DNA of 64,000 nt from Rallus limicola (GCA_022605955.1 JAKCOZ010000003.1:48298179-48362178); one strand, 5' to 3'. Counted from the stretch's first letter, positions 24,427 to 36,164 are shown. Program-made: numbers and translations. The notes: generated by a model not told the origin, from the sequence alone.

Positions 24427-25336
24427 CATAGAAGCATAGAATTGTTCAGGTTGGAAAGGACCTGAACCACTAAACCATGTCCCCAAGCACCACATCTATG
24501 TACCTTATAAATACTTCCAGGGATGGTGACTCCACCAGTTCCCTGGGCAGCCTGTTCCAGTTCTTAATCACACTATTGGTTAAGAAATTTTTCCTAACAT
24601 ACAATCTAAACCTCCCTGGTGCAGCTTGAGGCTGTTTTTTATCTTCTTATCACTTGTTACATGGGAGAAATGTCCAATACCCACCTGGCTACAACCTGTC
24701 AGGTAGCTGCTCCCCTAAGCGGCTTCTCATCAGACATGTGCTCTAGACCGTGCACCAGCCTCACTGCTCTTCATGGGACATGTTCCAGCACCTCGATGCC
24801 TTTCTTGTAGTTGGGAGCCCAAAACTGAACCCAGTACTCACACTGCGGCCTCACTAGTACCAAGCAAAAGGGGACATTCCTGCTGGCCACACCATTTCTG
24901 ATGCAGGCCAGGATGCTGTTGGCTGCCTCTGCTACCTGAACACACAGCTGGCTCATGTTCAGCTGCCTGTTAGCCAACACCCCCAGGGCCTTATCTTGAC
25001 AGGCAGCTTTCCAGACACTCTTCCCCAAGCCTCCTGCGTTGCATGGGTCTGTGTGACCCAAGTACAGGACCTGGCGCTGAGCCTTGTTGAACCTCATACA
25101 ATTGGCCTCAGCCCATCCATCCAACCTGTCCAGATCCCTCCATAGAGCCTTTCTGCCCTCCAGCACATCAACACTCTTGGCCAATATGCTGTCATCTGCA
25201 AACATACCGAAGGTGGACTCATTGTCCTCATCCAGATTGTTGATAAAGATATCGAGGAGAACTGGTGCTTGAACTGAGCCCAGAGGAACGACACTTGTAA
25301 TCAGAATGGAATTGCTCAGTAGATCATACAAAGTTA
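24427..25336 (-). mobile_element. CR1 LINE with partly open RT frame, minus
   Basis: It starts with the CR1 tail (ATCATAGAAGCATAGAATTG). A 190-codon minus-strand frame (25340-24771) remains open and encodes the C-terminal part of CR1 reverse transcriptase, including the FADDS active-site box and a WRDLDRLDGW block. The 5' part of ORF2 and all of ORF1 are missing, so it cannot be autonomous. Its wording differs from the other copies, suggesting a different CR1 subfamily. It directly abuts the next CR1. Confidence 0.85.
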
Positions 25337-25705
25337 TCACAGAATTGTAGGGGTTGGAAGGGACCTCGGGAGATCATTGGGTCCAACTCCCCTGCCAAAG
25401 CAGCTCCCTAGCTCATACTGCACATGGAGGCATCCAGATGGGTCTTGAATATCTCCAGAGAAGGAGACTCCACAGCCCCCTGGGCAGCCTGTCCCAGGGC
25501 TCTGTCACCCTCACTGTGAAAAAGTTTTTCCGCATGTTGGTGCGGAACTTCCTGTGCTCCAGCTTGCAGCCATTGCCCCTTGTCCTGTCTCCACAGACCA
25601 CTGAAAAGAGGATGGCCATTTCCCCCCGTGTCCCACACTTGAGATATTTATAAACGTTAGTAAGATCCCCTTTATACTTTGTATTGGCCAAGCGGGTACA
25701 TCAAA
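25337..25705 (-). mobile_element. CR1 LINE 3' fragment, minus orientation
   Basis: A new CR1 tail (ATCACAGAATTGTAGG) and the GGTTGGAAGGGACCTCGG block start immediately after the neighbouring element. Antisense 3' UTR follows (CTCACTGTGAAAAAGTTTTT). It is truncated at about 25,705. It looks less decayed than its neighbours. No CR1 sequence follows it, so this is a tandem arrangement rather than a nested one. Confidence 0.85.
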
Positions 25706-28700
25706 TATCAAACACTATCACCAACTTAAGTACAACTCTAAGATAGCTTGCAAAAAGCTCTGAGAAACCTGTGGCTACATGAAAATCTCAAATAACTTGC
25801 ATCACTGTCAGGAGTAACTGCTAATCTCAGAGGTTTATATCTGTCAGAGCATTTGCCTGTGTGTCAGACTGCTTTTCCCACTTGTCACAATATTTTTCTC
25901 GATCACCAATTACTCTCTGTGTGGTGGTGTAGAACCTGTTACTCACCTGACTTAACCCTCTGTTAAACAAAAAAAAAGACTGATGGGTACATTGTTTGGT
26001 GAAGGAGCACACGTGGTGGTAGTAGGGATGCATGACTGATACTCCTTTCAGTGGGCGTTGCTCAGGGGAGTTTGGTTGTCAAATGAGCAGATGTTTCAGT
26101 GTAGGGTATTTACATATCAACTCATATTAATACATTGGCAGGATGATAAAGAACGCACTCCATGTTTGGGTGTTTTTTAGTCAGGTTTTCATAATTCTGC
26201 AATTATGCACTAAACAGAAAAAAGAAGTGCTGTCTATAGGGTAAAACCAAATGTAAACATTAAACTAGTAATCATATAATACAGTTTGGATTTAGGGAAA
26301 TTCTGACATCTTCTTGACACTTAAGAAACTTTTAAAAGTGAATGGTACATTAACCATACCTACCACCCTTTGCTTTCATTGAAGCCTCAGCTCGTGTTCA
26401 GTATACTACTTAGTGTTTATTTAAGGTGATGAATTTCTAAGTTTAGCTTATCTTTCAGCTATAGAAGAGTGATTAAAATAGACAGGTATCGATCTGGCAA
26501 AGAGATCTAAATAAAAACAAGGTGGTTTTCTTCTGAATGTCCTTTCACAAGCAGAAATAGAATGCTCCTAAAAGCCAGTGTATTTGTATAACTTTTGCTA
26601 CATATGTTTGTTTCCATGCACACTAATTTCACACCTTTTGCCTTACTCTGCAACCAAAAAATGTTCTGCATAGATGGGCGGTGCCGAACACGAGAAGCAA
26701 GGGTGTCTCTTGCAACACAAACATTCCTTCCCTTGAGAGTTAATGAAGAGGCATGATCTTCCAATGCCAATCTCCTACTACTCACAGCAAACCGCCTGCT
26801 CAGATTCATTGCTGAAAATGCTCTTAATTTCTCAGGTTTTGCCCAGATACATGCTCTAGGCTGGGATATTTTTCTGCCTCACGTAGTCGGGAATATTTCT
26901 TCAATGTATGAATTCATGCAGAGATGCTTGCCGAGTGCTGTGCACAGCCAAAACCTCAGATCTGATAGTTTGAGCTGTTTTCCCATCAAAGTAGGCACTT
27001 AACATGAAATCTGAAAGCAGCAGTAGATTTTTGCCTACACCTACAGTTATTTCAGCACATGTTATTTTGGAATAAATCCGCATGTGTAAGTAGGATATTT
27101 GAAATCTCTAATGGGATTCAGATCCGCACCTCAGCTTAACTTGAACTAACTTTCAGATGCAGACAACTGGGAAAACGTTAAGTCTGTGGTGTTGTATGGA
27201 CAGCAGACTTCATGCTAAACTCAGACGAATTGACAATTCTTCCCAAATGCTAGAAATTTATTTCAGTCCCGTTCTGTCACTACCCCATTCAAGTGCACCG
27301 GGTAGCTGCTCTCTTTCTTGCTGGTTTGTTGGTTTGGGTTTTTCAGAACACTGGTACATATTAGAGGAAAACATCTTACAGGAAACTCTTCAACTCTGTG
27401 AAGTAATCCCTAATTCAAAACATCTGTAGTCCGAAAAATTACATAAAATGCATTTAACAAGACCTGTTTTTCACAAAATACGAGATCGATTTTATATCCC
27501 AGCCCAGAAAAATTACCAAAAAAAAAAAAAAGAGATTTTTCAGAATAAAATTTCTCTACCAGTAGTTGTTTTCCCCAGATGAAACTTGATCTAGAAATCT
27601 TAAAGTCCTACCTACACTGAGATTAACGATGTACTCTATGTATGCAGTGAAAGCAGCTGAAACCCTTTCCGAGTTCCCGCATCTGGGTGGCAGTCATCTA
27701 TGCAAACTGGCATTTCTAAACTGAAGCAGCTGTGAGATTTCTGCATCTGCTCCTCATCTGTTTTATGGCAAACACATGACAAAAGTTAGGATTGCTGTAT
27801 TTAGCATAATATGTAAGTTGTAAGAGTTGTATTAGCAGCTATATGAGTGTGCTTTATAATAAAGCTCCATGAAGTTCCCCTTCTCTTCACAAAATTGTTC
27901 AAATCAAAGATGGAGTGGCTTTTCTTAGCTTCCAGTTCTTTCTAAGCTTACTCCAAGATAAGATGAGGGACTTGGCTGACAACCAGTCGTATCTGGATAG
28001 TGTCTTTGTCTCTGAATCTCCAAGCACATATTAACAAAGAAGGATTGTCACCACCATTTACAGACTGGGAAAATGTAGGTAAGAGAGATCTGAGAAGAGA
28101 TTCTGCATCCAATTACTGCGTTGGGGCAGCGTTTCCTGAGTCACTTACGGAATCTAGTATCTGTTTTCCAGACACGGCCACTTGGATTACAGAAGCACCA
28201 TCTGTCCTAAAAGGGTTTTTAGGGGACCCTCTTTTATGCTGGATAAAATTCTATATAGCAATTTTGTAAATTTATGTAAAACCAAAAGTTTTATGATGCA
28301 CTTTTAAAACCAGTATGTGTGAATATGTACATGTAGGAGAGGGAAACAAAAATGTTAACATTCAGGGTATTTTATCATCAGCTACTTGCTATTTTTCTGA
28401 CAGCACAAGCTATTGAAACCGTTCGGGCAGGTTCCTGCTATTTCTGGAGGAAAAAAGCCTCTTTTTCCTTTGCTGTGAGGTTAATCCTGCTGTGAGTCAC
28501 AGCATGTAACTCTGCATAAAGGGAAGATGTTTTTGAATCTCTGGAGTACCTATCTGAGATAGTGCAAAGGTGTTGGATAGAAAATTCTGGAATTCACTGG
28601 AAAGAGCTTCCTCTGCCTTACAGTCAGATTCATAGGAGAAAAGCAAGAAGTTTAAACATATTTAGGACATCACAGTTGCATTCCTCCAAAGCCAAATAAT

Positions 28701-30178
28701 TTCACATATACTGCAGAATCTGCAGCAATGGGCCTTTCTGTTTTAGTGCCTGAGCCTGGGGTGCAGACACAGTTCCAATCTACCCATTAGATACTAAGTG
28801 TTCTTTTTTGTGTGCAATAGTTGAATTACTGACATCGTATGTATTGGCTTGATAAACTGCAGTTCATATAGAGTGTTGTCTTCAGCTGAATAGTATCACC
28901 TGGAACTGAAAAAATAACAACAGCAGTGAGTTTTTGTTTTGGAGATGCTATTTTGAAAGACAACGATCCAGGTATTGTTGCAGCTAAAGTGGTAGCTTTC
29001 ATTTGCTCTCACGTGCTGAAATAGGCAAGGTAACTTCCATACTTAAAAATCTAATCGTGTGTGTCCTGCTGCGTGACAAATTGAGGAAGTCTGGGTTCAG
29101 GCACAAATCTTTGCCAGTAGTTCTAGTTCCCAGTCTCCTCTGTGCCCTCAGAATATAGGCTTCCACTGACCATAAAAGGATTAGAAACATTATAATTGTG
29201 AAGTTTGAAAACATACTATGCCAATAAACTGTAACATTTTATTTACAACTTGTATTTGGAAGTGGTATAAACCAGACATTTTTGCAAAACAAATCATGTT
29301 CACTAAGTTCTAATGCTGATAATTCTTTCTGGTATCTTAATATGTTCCAGTATCTTCAGATGTCTTAAAATATAAGCACATCATGATTAATGTTAACATA
29401 GAATAATCACAGTCTACAATTAAAAAACCACATGCCTCTTACTGCAGAGTTTGTTCCATTATTCAAGTGATCAAGTGTATTTTCACAGCTTTTTAATGAA
29501 AATGTTATTAAAATCCAGTGGGGAGGAAAAACAACACTGGAGGTTTTATCTGTTTGGAGGCTTTTCAGCACGGTTTCAAACACTTGTATGCATCAACTCT
29601 ATCCTCATCAGTCATTTCTCATTACAGTTAGCAAATGAGACAATACTACATGATTATTTCATTTTCCCCAGGACTTAGTATTGTGTCAGCTAACCAGCTG
29701 TTAATACCTATTTCAATATTTATTAGTAAACCTCACTTTCTCCATAGAAGAGCCATGGCTTTCAACTGAAGTACTTCTGGCAGAAATATTCTCAGCAAAA
29801 GTACCTTCTCCATATTCAAAACCAGTTGTTGATTATTCTATTGTGAGTGAAAGTTGTTGCAGACAAAAATCAATCAAATATGCTAAAATGTTATGATTTT
29901 AGGAGCTTTGCACAATACTTTCAAATCATGGGTTTTGCCAGTGCATGCTTCAATTCAGTAGAAAGCTTTTCCCCCATTTTGTTGGTTTGTTGGGTTCTTT
30001 TCCCCTCCCAAAGTTTCCATCACAAATCATCAACATTAGCAACTGAATGAGAAATTCTGTGTAGAGCAGCTGGTTCATCTGATATCAATTTCTTAAGAGA
30101 CAGCCCTTGAGAAGTTTGTCCAAATGGGTATTTTCACATGTCTGGCAAACAAGAGCGAATATTCCATCACTTTTTTCA
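25706..30178. other. intergenic unique sequence
   Basis: About 4.5 kb has only short open frames on either strand, none recognisable, plus a poly-A run near 27,520. Small frames at 26507-26809 (minus) and 28000-28269 (plus) show no family hallmark or convincing splice context. Confidence 0.55.
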
Positions 30179-30471
30179 TTACTTGGAGCAAGAGCGAAGC
30201 AGCGTCCAGCCACGCCTCATGAAATGTCTGCAGTGTGGAGCCACATTACCCTTTCTCTTATGCAGATGCAAAGTTAGACGTTGCATACTACTGTAATCAG
30301 ACATGTAGTTCCTGGTGCTCCAAAGTGTGGGGAGGAAAGCAATGTTGTTTCGGCAGTGTGACTTGTGATGGGGAACTGTTCCCAGCCCTCTGGAACCTGC
30401 CACTCCAGGCTCATGATATGTGTCCTCTTGCACCTTATTGGGTCACTAAAACTTTATACTGGGTATATATA
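30179..30471 (+). mobile_element. probable ERVL internal remnant upstream of the LTR
   Basis: This GC-richer segment directly precedes the LTR and contains no intact frame. The part before the LTR resembles, from recall, the 3' internal region of avian ERVL elements. The assignment is tentative. Confidence 0.35.
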
Positions 30472-31570
30472 TGTTGTAGTTTTATGTGGCTGCAGGGATG
30501 GCTTCTGCAAGCAGCAGCCAGAAGCTCTCTGCAGGCCCCACAGAGCAAACACCAGCCGGCTCAAGGCCGGAGTCGTTGCTGACCAAAGCCGAGCCCATCA
30601 GCGACAGTCACAGCACCTCTGGGAATCACATTTAGGAGAGAAAAAACACAAGCAGCTGCTTGTTGTCACCAGATCAGGGACTGAGAATATGTGAGAAACT
30701 GTACAGGCACCAAGGCCAGTGAAGGAGAGGATGAGGTGCTCCAGGTGCTAGAGGAGAGATTCCCCTGCAGCCTGTGAAGAAACCCATGGTGGAGCTGGTG
30801 TCCCCCCACAGTCCAGGGAAGATGAGGAGGGCAGCAGAGACCCCACCTGCAGCCCATGGAGAGGCCCTGTGCTGGAGCAGGGGAAGATGCACAGAAGATT
30901 CTGTGACCCACATTGGAGCAAGACCCTGGCAGCAGATCTGCAGCCCATGGAGAGAGACAGAGATGAGAGAGACCCACGCTAGAGGAGGTTTGCTGGGGAT
31001 ACTTGTGACTCTGTGAGGGACCAGGCTGGAGCAGTCTGGTCTAAGAGACATTCTATCCATTAGTGACCGCACCCCATAGCAGTGACCCATGATGGGGCAG
31101 CTGGTGAAGAGCTGAAGCCCTGTGGGAAAGGACTCATGTTGTAGAATTTCATGGATGACTGTCTCCTGTGGGTGGGACCCCGTGCTGTAGCAGGGGAAGG
31201 GTGTGAGGAATCTGTGTTTCACCCTACTCCCCTGCCCCCGCCCAAGAACCAAAACTCCCATTCCCCCATTCCCTGCCCCGCCCTGTGCCACAATGAGGAG
31301 GGGGAAGAAGGGAGAAATCATGACCAAAGTGAAGCCTGCTAAGAAGGGAGAGGTGGGAGGACATGCTTTAAGATCTGGCCCCACTTCTCATTACCTGACT
31401 CTGGTACCAGTCACTGGGTGTGCAGTGCAGTGTCATAAATTAGAGTTTTCTTTCCTTTATTCTGTGTTGAGTGTTTTGCCCGTGATGCGAATTGTGGAAT
31501 GATCTCTCCCGGTCCTTGTCTTGACTCCTAAGCCTCCTCCTAACCGGGGTGTCCAGCCAGGGTCAAAACA
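30472..31570 (+). mobile_element. ERVL-type LTR, plus orientation
   Basis: This ~1.1-kb segment has the pattern I recall for avian ERVL LTRs. It starts TGTTGTAGTTTTATGTGGCTG. GC-rich blocks follow with repeated 'gcagcccatggag' and 'acccacgctggagcag'-type phrases. A decayed poly-A signal (CATAAA near 31,433) and the motif GAATGATCTCTCCCGG precede the end GTCCAGCCAGGGTCAAAACA. No target-site duplication is evident and no second LTR with internal genes is present. It is a solo or 3' LTR without coding capacity. Open frames across it (for example 30674-31384 minus) are by-products. Confidence 0.72.
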
Positions 31571-32099
31571 GCACACCATATAAATGTGACTGGCCAAAGG
31601 TTTCATTGCCCTGACATGCTCTGCTTTAACTGCATCTTTCACAGCTCAGCAATGTTTATCCATAGCTACTCAATAGAATTTTCCTTTAAGTGGGCTCATT
31701 GCAGCTTACTTTCAAAATGCCCAAAATCCTGTGCAGAGTATTTCTGATGTACAAGCAGAACATGCAGGTTGTAATGCTTATTTCATGTTTTCCTTTAGGC
31801 CAAACAGCTGCTTCTTTTCCTATACTTAATTTTTATCCTTAACACAAAGGAATAGTTCAAATTGTAGTACAGAAATACATGGTATGTTTTTGCAGACAGC
31901 ATCAGGAAAAGCAAATACAAGAAGGCAGAGAACTGGAAATCAAAGAATGAAACAGGGAAGAGGGGCTGTACTGCAGGGAGGGGCGATGCTGTCCTTGAAA
32001 CGAGGCTCTCAGAAAGCAGTGGAAGGTGGGGACTCTGGGGAACCCTCTGAGAAACTTGAGGGTGCTGTCTGCTGCCAGGTAGCCAAAAGCAGCAAGGGA
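31571..32099. other. unassigned spacer between LTR and CR1-like sequence
   Basis: This is mixed-composition sequence with no recognisable gene. The part after about 31.9 kb is GC-richer and may belong to the following repeat. Confidence 0.45.
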
Positions 32100-32653
32100 A
32101 GCCAAAGCAGCTTCTAGTCATCATAGACAGCAGCCCTCAATGCAGGGTGCCTGGAGCCTTTGTTGCAGCTACCCCTGCATCAGGAGGGTGATACTCCCTC
32201 TCTCAACTGGGACTAGGAAGGGGCCTGTGTCAGAGCTTGGTGGGTCAGAGGCAGTGTCTGGGGCTTCTGCTGCACCTTCCTGCAGGAGCTGTGCTGCTAA
32301 GTGGGGCAGGTATGGAAGTTGGCAGGCTGCACGGCATCAGAGAGGGATGAGATCTCCTCATAGACCCTACAGCTTCAAGAGCCTTGGACCCCCTCTGCAG
32401 CACAGCCCTGAGCAGAGTCTGTTGCTAGCAAACCACAAATGGAAAATCAGTGGAAGGTAATGGCTGGAAGCTGGTGTCTCCTGGCACCATGTGGAGGGCT
32501 TCTGCTCCATCCGTGGTTCACTGCCCTCAAAGCTCAGGAGGAGCTGAGGGTGCTTTCAAGCAGAGCATCTGGACAGGCTGACCCTCAGCCATGCGAGACC
32601 ACCCAGAGGAAGCAGTGGGTCATGTGGTACCTGGCTTCTCACAGTGGGACTGC
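32100..32653 (+). mobile_element. possible CR1 5' region, left part
   Basis: This GC-rich sequence has short repeat-like phrases about drawn-out CTGC/GCAG blocks and no intact frame. I assign it weakly to the 5' region of a CR1 LINE because the sequence beyond the LTR looks like CR1 5' UTR. If right, the LTR at 32654-32987 inserted into this older element. Confidence 0.35.
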
Positions 32654-32987
32654 TGTGGTTTAGCCCCAGCCAGCAGCTGAGCACCACCTGGCTGCTCACC
32701 CCCCCATGGTGGGATGGGGAGGAGAATGGGGAGACAAAGGCCAGCTGAGTGAGCTGGGATAAGGGTAGTTCACTGGGACAGCACAGGGCAGGGGAAGGAC
32801 TGGGACTTAGAATATACACAGTGGTGATAACACAAGGCTATTTACCCATCTGAGGACCGCCTGAATGCTCAGCATTGTTCCCATGGGGAGCGTGGTGTCA
32901 CATGGTATGGAATACCCCTTGGCCAGATCAGTTCACCTGTGCTGACTCCCTGAGGAAATGAACTCTGTCCTAGCTGAAACCAGGACA
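32654..32987 (+). mobile_element. solo LTR of an avian endogenous retrovirus
   Basis: The 334-bp segment starts TGTGGTTTAGCCCCAGCC and ends AGCTGAAACCAGGACA (TG...CA). Internally it has GTGTCACATGGTATGGAATA. This is the layout of an LTR family abundant in neoavian birds, as I recall it. There is no internal retroviral sequence on either side. No clear target-site duplication is visible (flanks GACTGC and GGGGAG), so it is old or the boundaries are off by a few bases. Confidence 0.75.
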
Positions 32988-32999
32988 GGGGAGCAGAGG

Positions 33000-33430
33000 C
33001 ACCGACCTGCTGAGGGGACCTGCTGGCTACAGCAGTTTGGTGCTCGTTTGTGACCCAGAACCTGGATGCTGTGGAGGGACTGCCAAAGTTTGTCCAACCC
33101 TCTGACTACGATCCCGTGCATTCTTCTACATGGGCACCAGTGAGACCTCCAGGGCAGACAGGAAAGGATCCATCCATTGCCCCCAGGAAATACTCAGGGA
33201 TGTGGGATACCAGGTGCTCTTGTCCCCAGTGCAGCTCTCAGGGGGGAGAGAGTGTGAGGAGGAGGGGACTGGTACTGAGCACCAACAACTGGGTACACAG
33301 CTGGGGGCAGTGACGCAGTTTTGGTTTCTGTCACCAGCCAGTCCTCTTTGAGGATGAATGCCTGCTAGGAAAGATGGGATCCACTTCACTAAGTGGTGGT
33401 GGAGATGCAGTAGTTGAGGACTCACGCAGT
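33000..33430 (+). mobile_element. CR1 5'-region fragment, plus orientation
   Basis: Phrases such as TTCTACATGGGCACCAGTGA and GATGGGATCCACTTCACTAA match the 5' untranslated part of avian CR1 elements as I recall them. The element stops at about 33,430 without RT or tail. This is unusual, because CR1 copies are normally 5'-truncated, not 3'-truncated. Confidence 0.5.
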
Positions 33431-33965
33431 AAGGTAATCACATCAACTCCAGATGTCGCTTTCAAAAATGGGTCTAGAAAGGAAAAGTATCTTCAGTATT
33501 GTAACATAGATTTGTACAGACACTGTGTGTGCACCTCCCCTGCGTAACCTCAAAGCCCTGACTTCGGAACAAATAGCACGAGTAGCTGTAGAAAGGCTTA
33601 TCTCTTAAAAATGAGCCACAATGACAGCAATGTAATGAGAAATGTAACAGAAATGAGTTTTTAACAGGTTCTAGTGGCTTTTTGTCTTAGGCTAACCATT
33701 ACAAAAGCTTCCTGGCCCTGCCAACAGTCATCAGTAGTTTTCTTTAGTCCACGTAATCGTTTATGTTTTTCCAAAATCGCCTGCTGTAGCATAAGGTAAG
33801 GCTTTCTTTCTGGATGTTTACTTTAAAATCTGAGTTGTAAGGCACAACTTAACCTTCATTTGGTGTTGGCTAATTATTTAAAGGAAGAGTTGGTTCTCTC
33901 TAATGTTGAGGCAGTTTAGGAACTTATGTGTTCAGAAGCTCACATGTCTTTCCTCTTGGAAACAG
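33431..33965. other. intergenic sequence
   Basis: This is AT-rich unique sequence. It ends in a pyrimidine-rich stretch and ACAG, a possible splice acceptor for the frame that follows. Confidence 0.5.
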
Positions 33966-34207
33966 TGACAAAACCCAGCAAAAAGCCCCTGAAAACACCC
34001 AGAAATAGCGCGATTTGTATGACCCAAGATTCTCCCATGGCAGAGAGACACTTTGGGTCAGCATTATTTGATACAGTCCTGTCACACGTAGAGCGATTCT
34101 TGCAGGAGAAGTGTTCAGGGAACAAACTTAAGAGACCAAGAAAGGAAAAAAAGCCAGGAGTGACCCACATCAATCTGTTTAAATTACATCAGTTACTGCA
34201 GTCATGA
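33966..34207 (+). CDS. unassigned open frame, possible terminal exon
   Basis: About 80 codons run from a possible acceptor (TCTTTCCTCTTGGAAACAG) to TGA at 34205-34207. The frame also has an ATG at 33926. The product is hydrophilic, with a Lys/Arg-rich stretch (KLKRPRKEKK) after a segment that could form an amphipathic helix (ALFDTVLSHVERFLQEKC). A plus-strand AATAAA follows near 34,703. I do not recognise the family, and upstream exons were not found. It may be a real exon of an unknown plus-strand transcript, a pseudogene piece or chance. Confidence 0.22.
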
Positions 34208-35924
34208 CCTGTCTTTCTTTTTTTCATCTGGCAAGACAGAGTCTTGGACTCAGTGTTTTCAAAAGAACTAAAGCCTGTAACTAACGATGGGCTTTTTAGA
34301 TACAGTGTCAGCTGCTAATGAAGAAGCCTCTGACACAAAAAGACCACCCCAATCTTCTGAAATACTTGCAGTTTTCTTAGTAAGAGCAACAGTTTATTCC
34401 AAGAAGTATACTTGTTCTCATGTAACAGATGTTTCAACATCTGTTTCTGGAGGACAGATAGAGATTTATCTTTTTTAATTAAACCTATACAGAATGCTCT
34501 AGCACTGCTTAATTTTCTATGTAAGGCCATTCAGAACAAGTCATCTACTCTGAGGCACTCAGAAACTCTTAAATTTTACTTATTCTGGTGGGCAGCCGGG
34601 AAAGGTAATTCTTGATGACAGAAAAGCAGAATTGATTTGATACTGCAACTTGAAAAAAAAGTATTTCCTAGGAACAGCTATATCCAGCCAAGTAGCAAAA
34701 GTTGAATAAAGGAAGATTTTAGGAACAACGTTTCTTCTTGTTAGATCCTTGTGTTTGTTGTTTCCTAACACCTGCCACAGGGAAAAAATTGACTGTAACA
34801 AAGTATGGCTCCAGTTACAGAGAGTGGGAAATCACAGAATTACTTGAAACTGGCCAGGATGGATTGGGACACTGCAACAAATAACTTCTAGCCACATTTT
34901 ATACACTTCAGCCAAGAATTCCTCAATGGGGCTGGACCATAGGCAGACTATGGCCTAAGCAAGGCCCTGAACCAACAATCATCAGGTCTGAGGGCTTTTG
35001 TTTTCTGCTGACTTCAGTTGAACAATGTATTATCTTAAATGGAAATTTTCGCTTCTCTTACTTTGGCTACTTTGGTTTTTCATATAGCAACAACTTTTTT
35101 AAAGAGGGGCAATTTTACAGTGCTGCTGCAACGTTTGGTGTAGCAGAACCCCAGCATCAGGGTAGTCTCATTGATGCTGCAACTGAATCTTCTGGACACA
35201 TCCCAAAATTGAATTTAATCTAAGGCAGCAGAAACAACACAACAGAAATATCTTCTCTCTGAAAAAGTGTGTCCTGTCAGGGCAGCACGAGGCAGACCCA
35301 GCATTCTCAGGGGCCTGATGAAAAAGCAAGCTGCTGAGTTATGAAGGAGCCCAAAGGCTCAGCAGATTGGGAATGAGGCGTACCTGACAAGTGGTACCTG
35401 TGAAATCGGAAAGAAGGGGCTCAAAGTCTGAAACAAAAAAGGCAGAAAAGACAACAAAAAGGTCTCAAAAAAGAGAGCTCACAAGGGAAAATAATGAAAG
35501 GGGGGAAATTCCAAAGCCCAAGTAGGGAGCAGATACAGAAAACCTTAAATAAGGAGGGGCCAGTGCTCCAGGGCCATCAGGGCTGTAACCTGTTACTGTG
35601 AGAATCACTCTTGTGTGTCTTGGAAGCAGGACTAAGTTATACTGATCTGCCAGATCCACACATACAAGGGAAAATGACCAGCTTGTGTCACTGCATTATC
35701 AGGTGGTTTCCAAGAAACTGGATATAAACTGGCATTTACCTCTCTGGTGACATTCCATGCCTAGCTCTTCCCTTTCTTTGCCACATAACCCTCACATCTC
35801 ACCAGAGCCTTCCTGAGACACTCTCCTTGACTGATCGCTCCACTCTGCTACTGAAACTGCTGGGTTTGAATCAGATGAAGACCACTCATCTCTCCCAACA
35901 GGAGAAGCCATGGGCTGCCTGAGC
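34208..35924. other. intergenic sequence, no gene recognised
   Basis: Mixed AT-rich and moderately GC-rich sequence with purine-rich patches near 35.4-35.5 kb. No repeat family or gene is identified. Confidence 0.5.
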
Positions 35925-35999
35925 TGATTTCATTGCACAACGGGGTTACTCACAAAAGTACTTCCTTATCATGAGTAACCCAGCCTTGCAATGAAGTCA
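35925..35999. repeat. 28-bp imperfect inverted repeat (hairpin)
   Basis: Left arm 35925-35952 and right arm 35972-35999 pair at about 23 of 28 positions, including GGGTTACTCA with TGAGTAACCC and TTCATTGCA with TGCAATGAA. A 19-nt loop separates them. A transcript would fold into a 75-nt hairpin. It could be a small non-autonomous DNA transposon remnant or a pre-miRNA-like structure. It lies just beyond the inferred ERBIN 3' end. Confidence 0.6.
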
Positions 36000-36164
36000 C
36001 CTAGAGCTGGCTCCAGGGCACCGAGGTGCACAGGGCCAGAAACACAACTATGACTTTACTGATGCCTACTGATGGCTTATTAAGGTCTGCAGAAACTATT
36101 GATGAATAAAATGGTGTTATGGAGAATTTCCTGTAACTTAAATGAGTCAATTACACACATCTTT

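Noticed and set aside
26507..26809. 100-codon minus-strand frame in intergenic DNA
   Set aside because: It starts with a plausible Met and is Arg-rich. I found no family hallmark, splice partner or promoter, so I did not call it a gene.
30674..31384. 236-codon minus-strand frame and several overlapping frames
   Set aside because: They lie inside the ERVL-type LTR, which is non-coding; open frames come from its GC-rich composition.
34829..34900. Possible CR1 tail (ATCACAGAATTACTTG)
   Set aside because: Only the tail-like phrase matches, and the following sequence does not continue as CR1.
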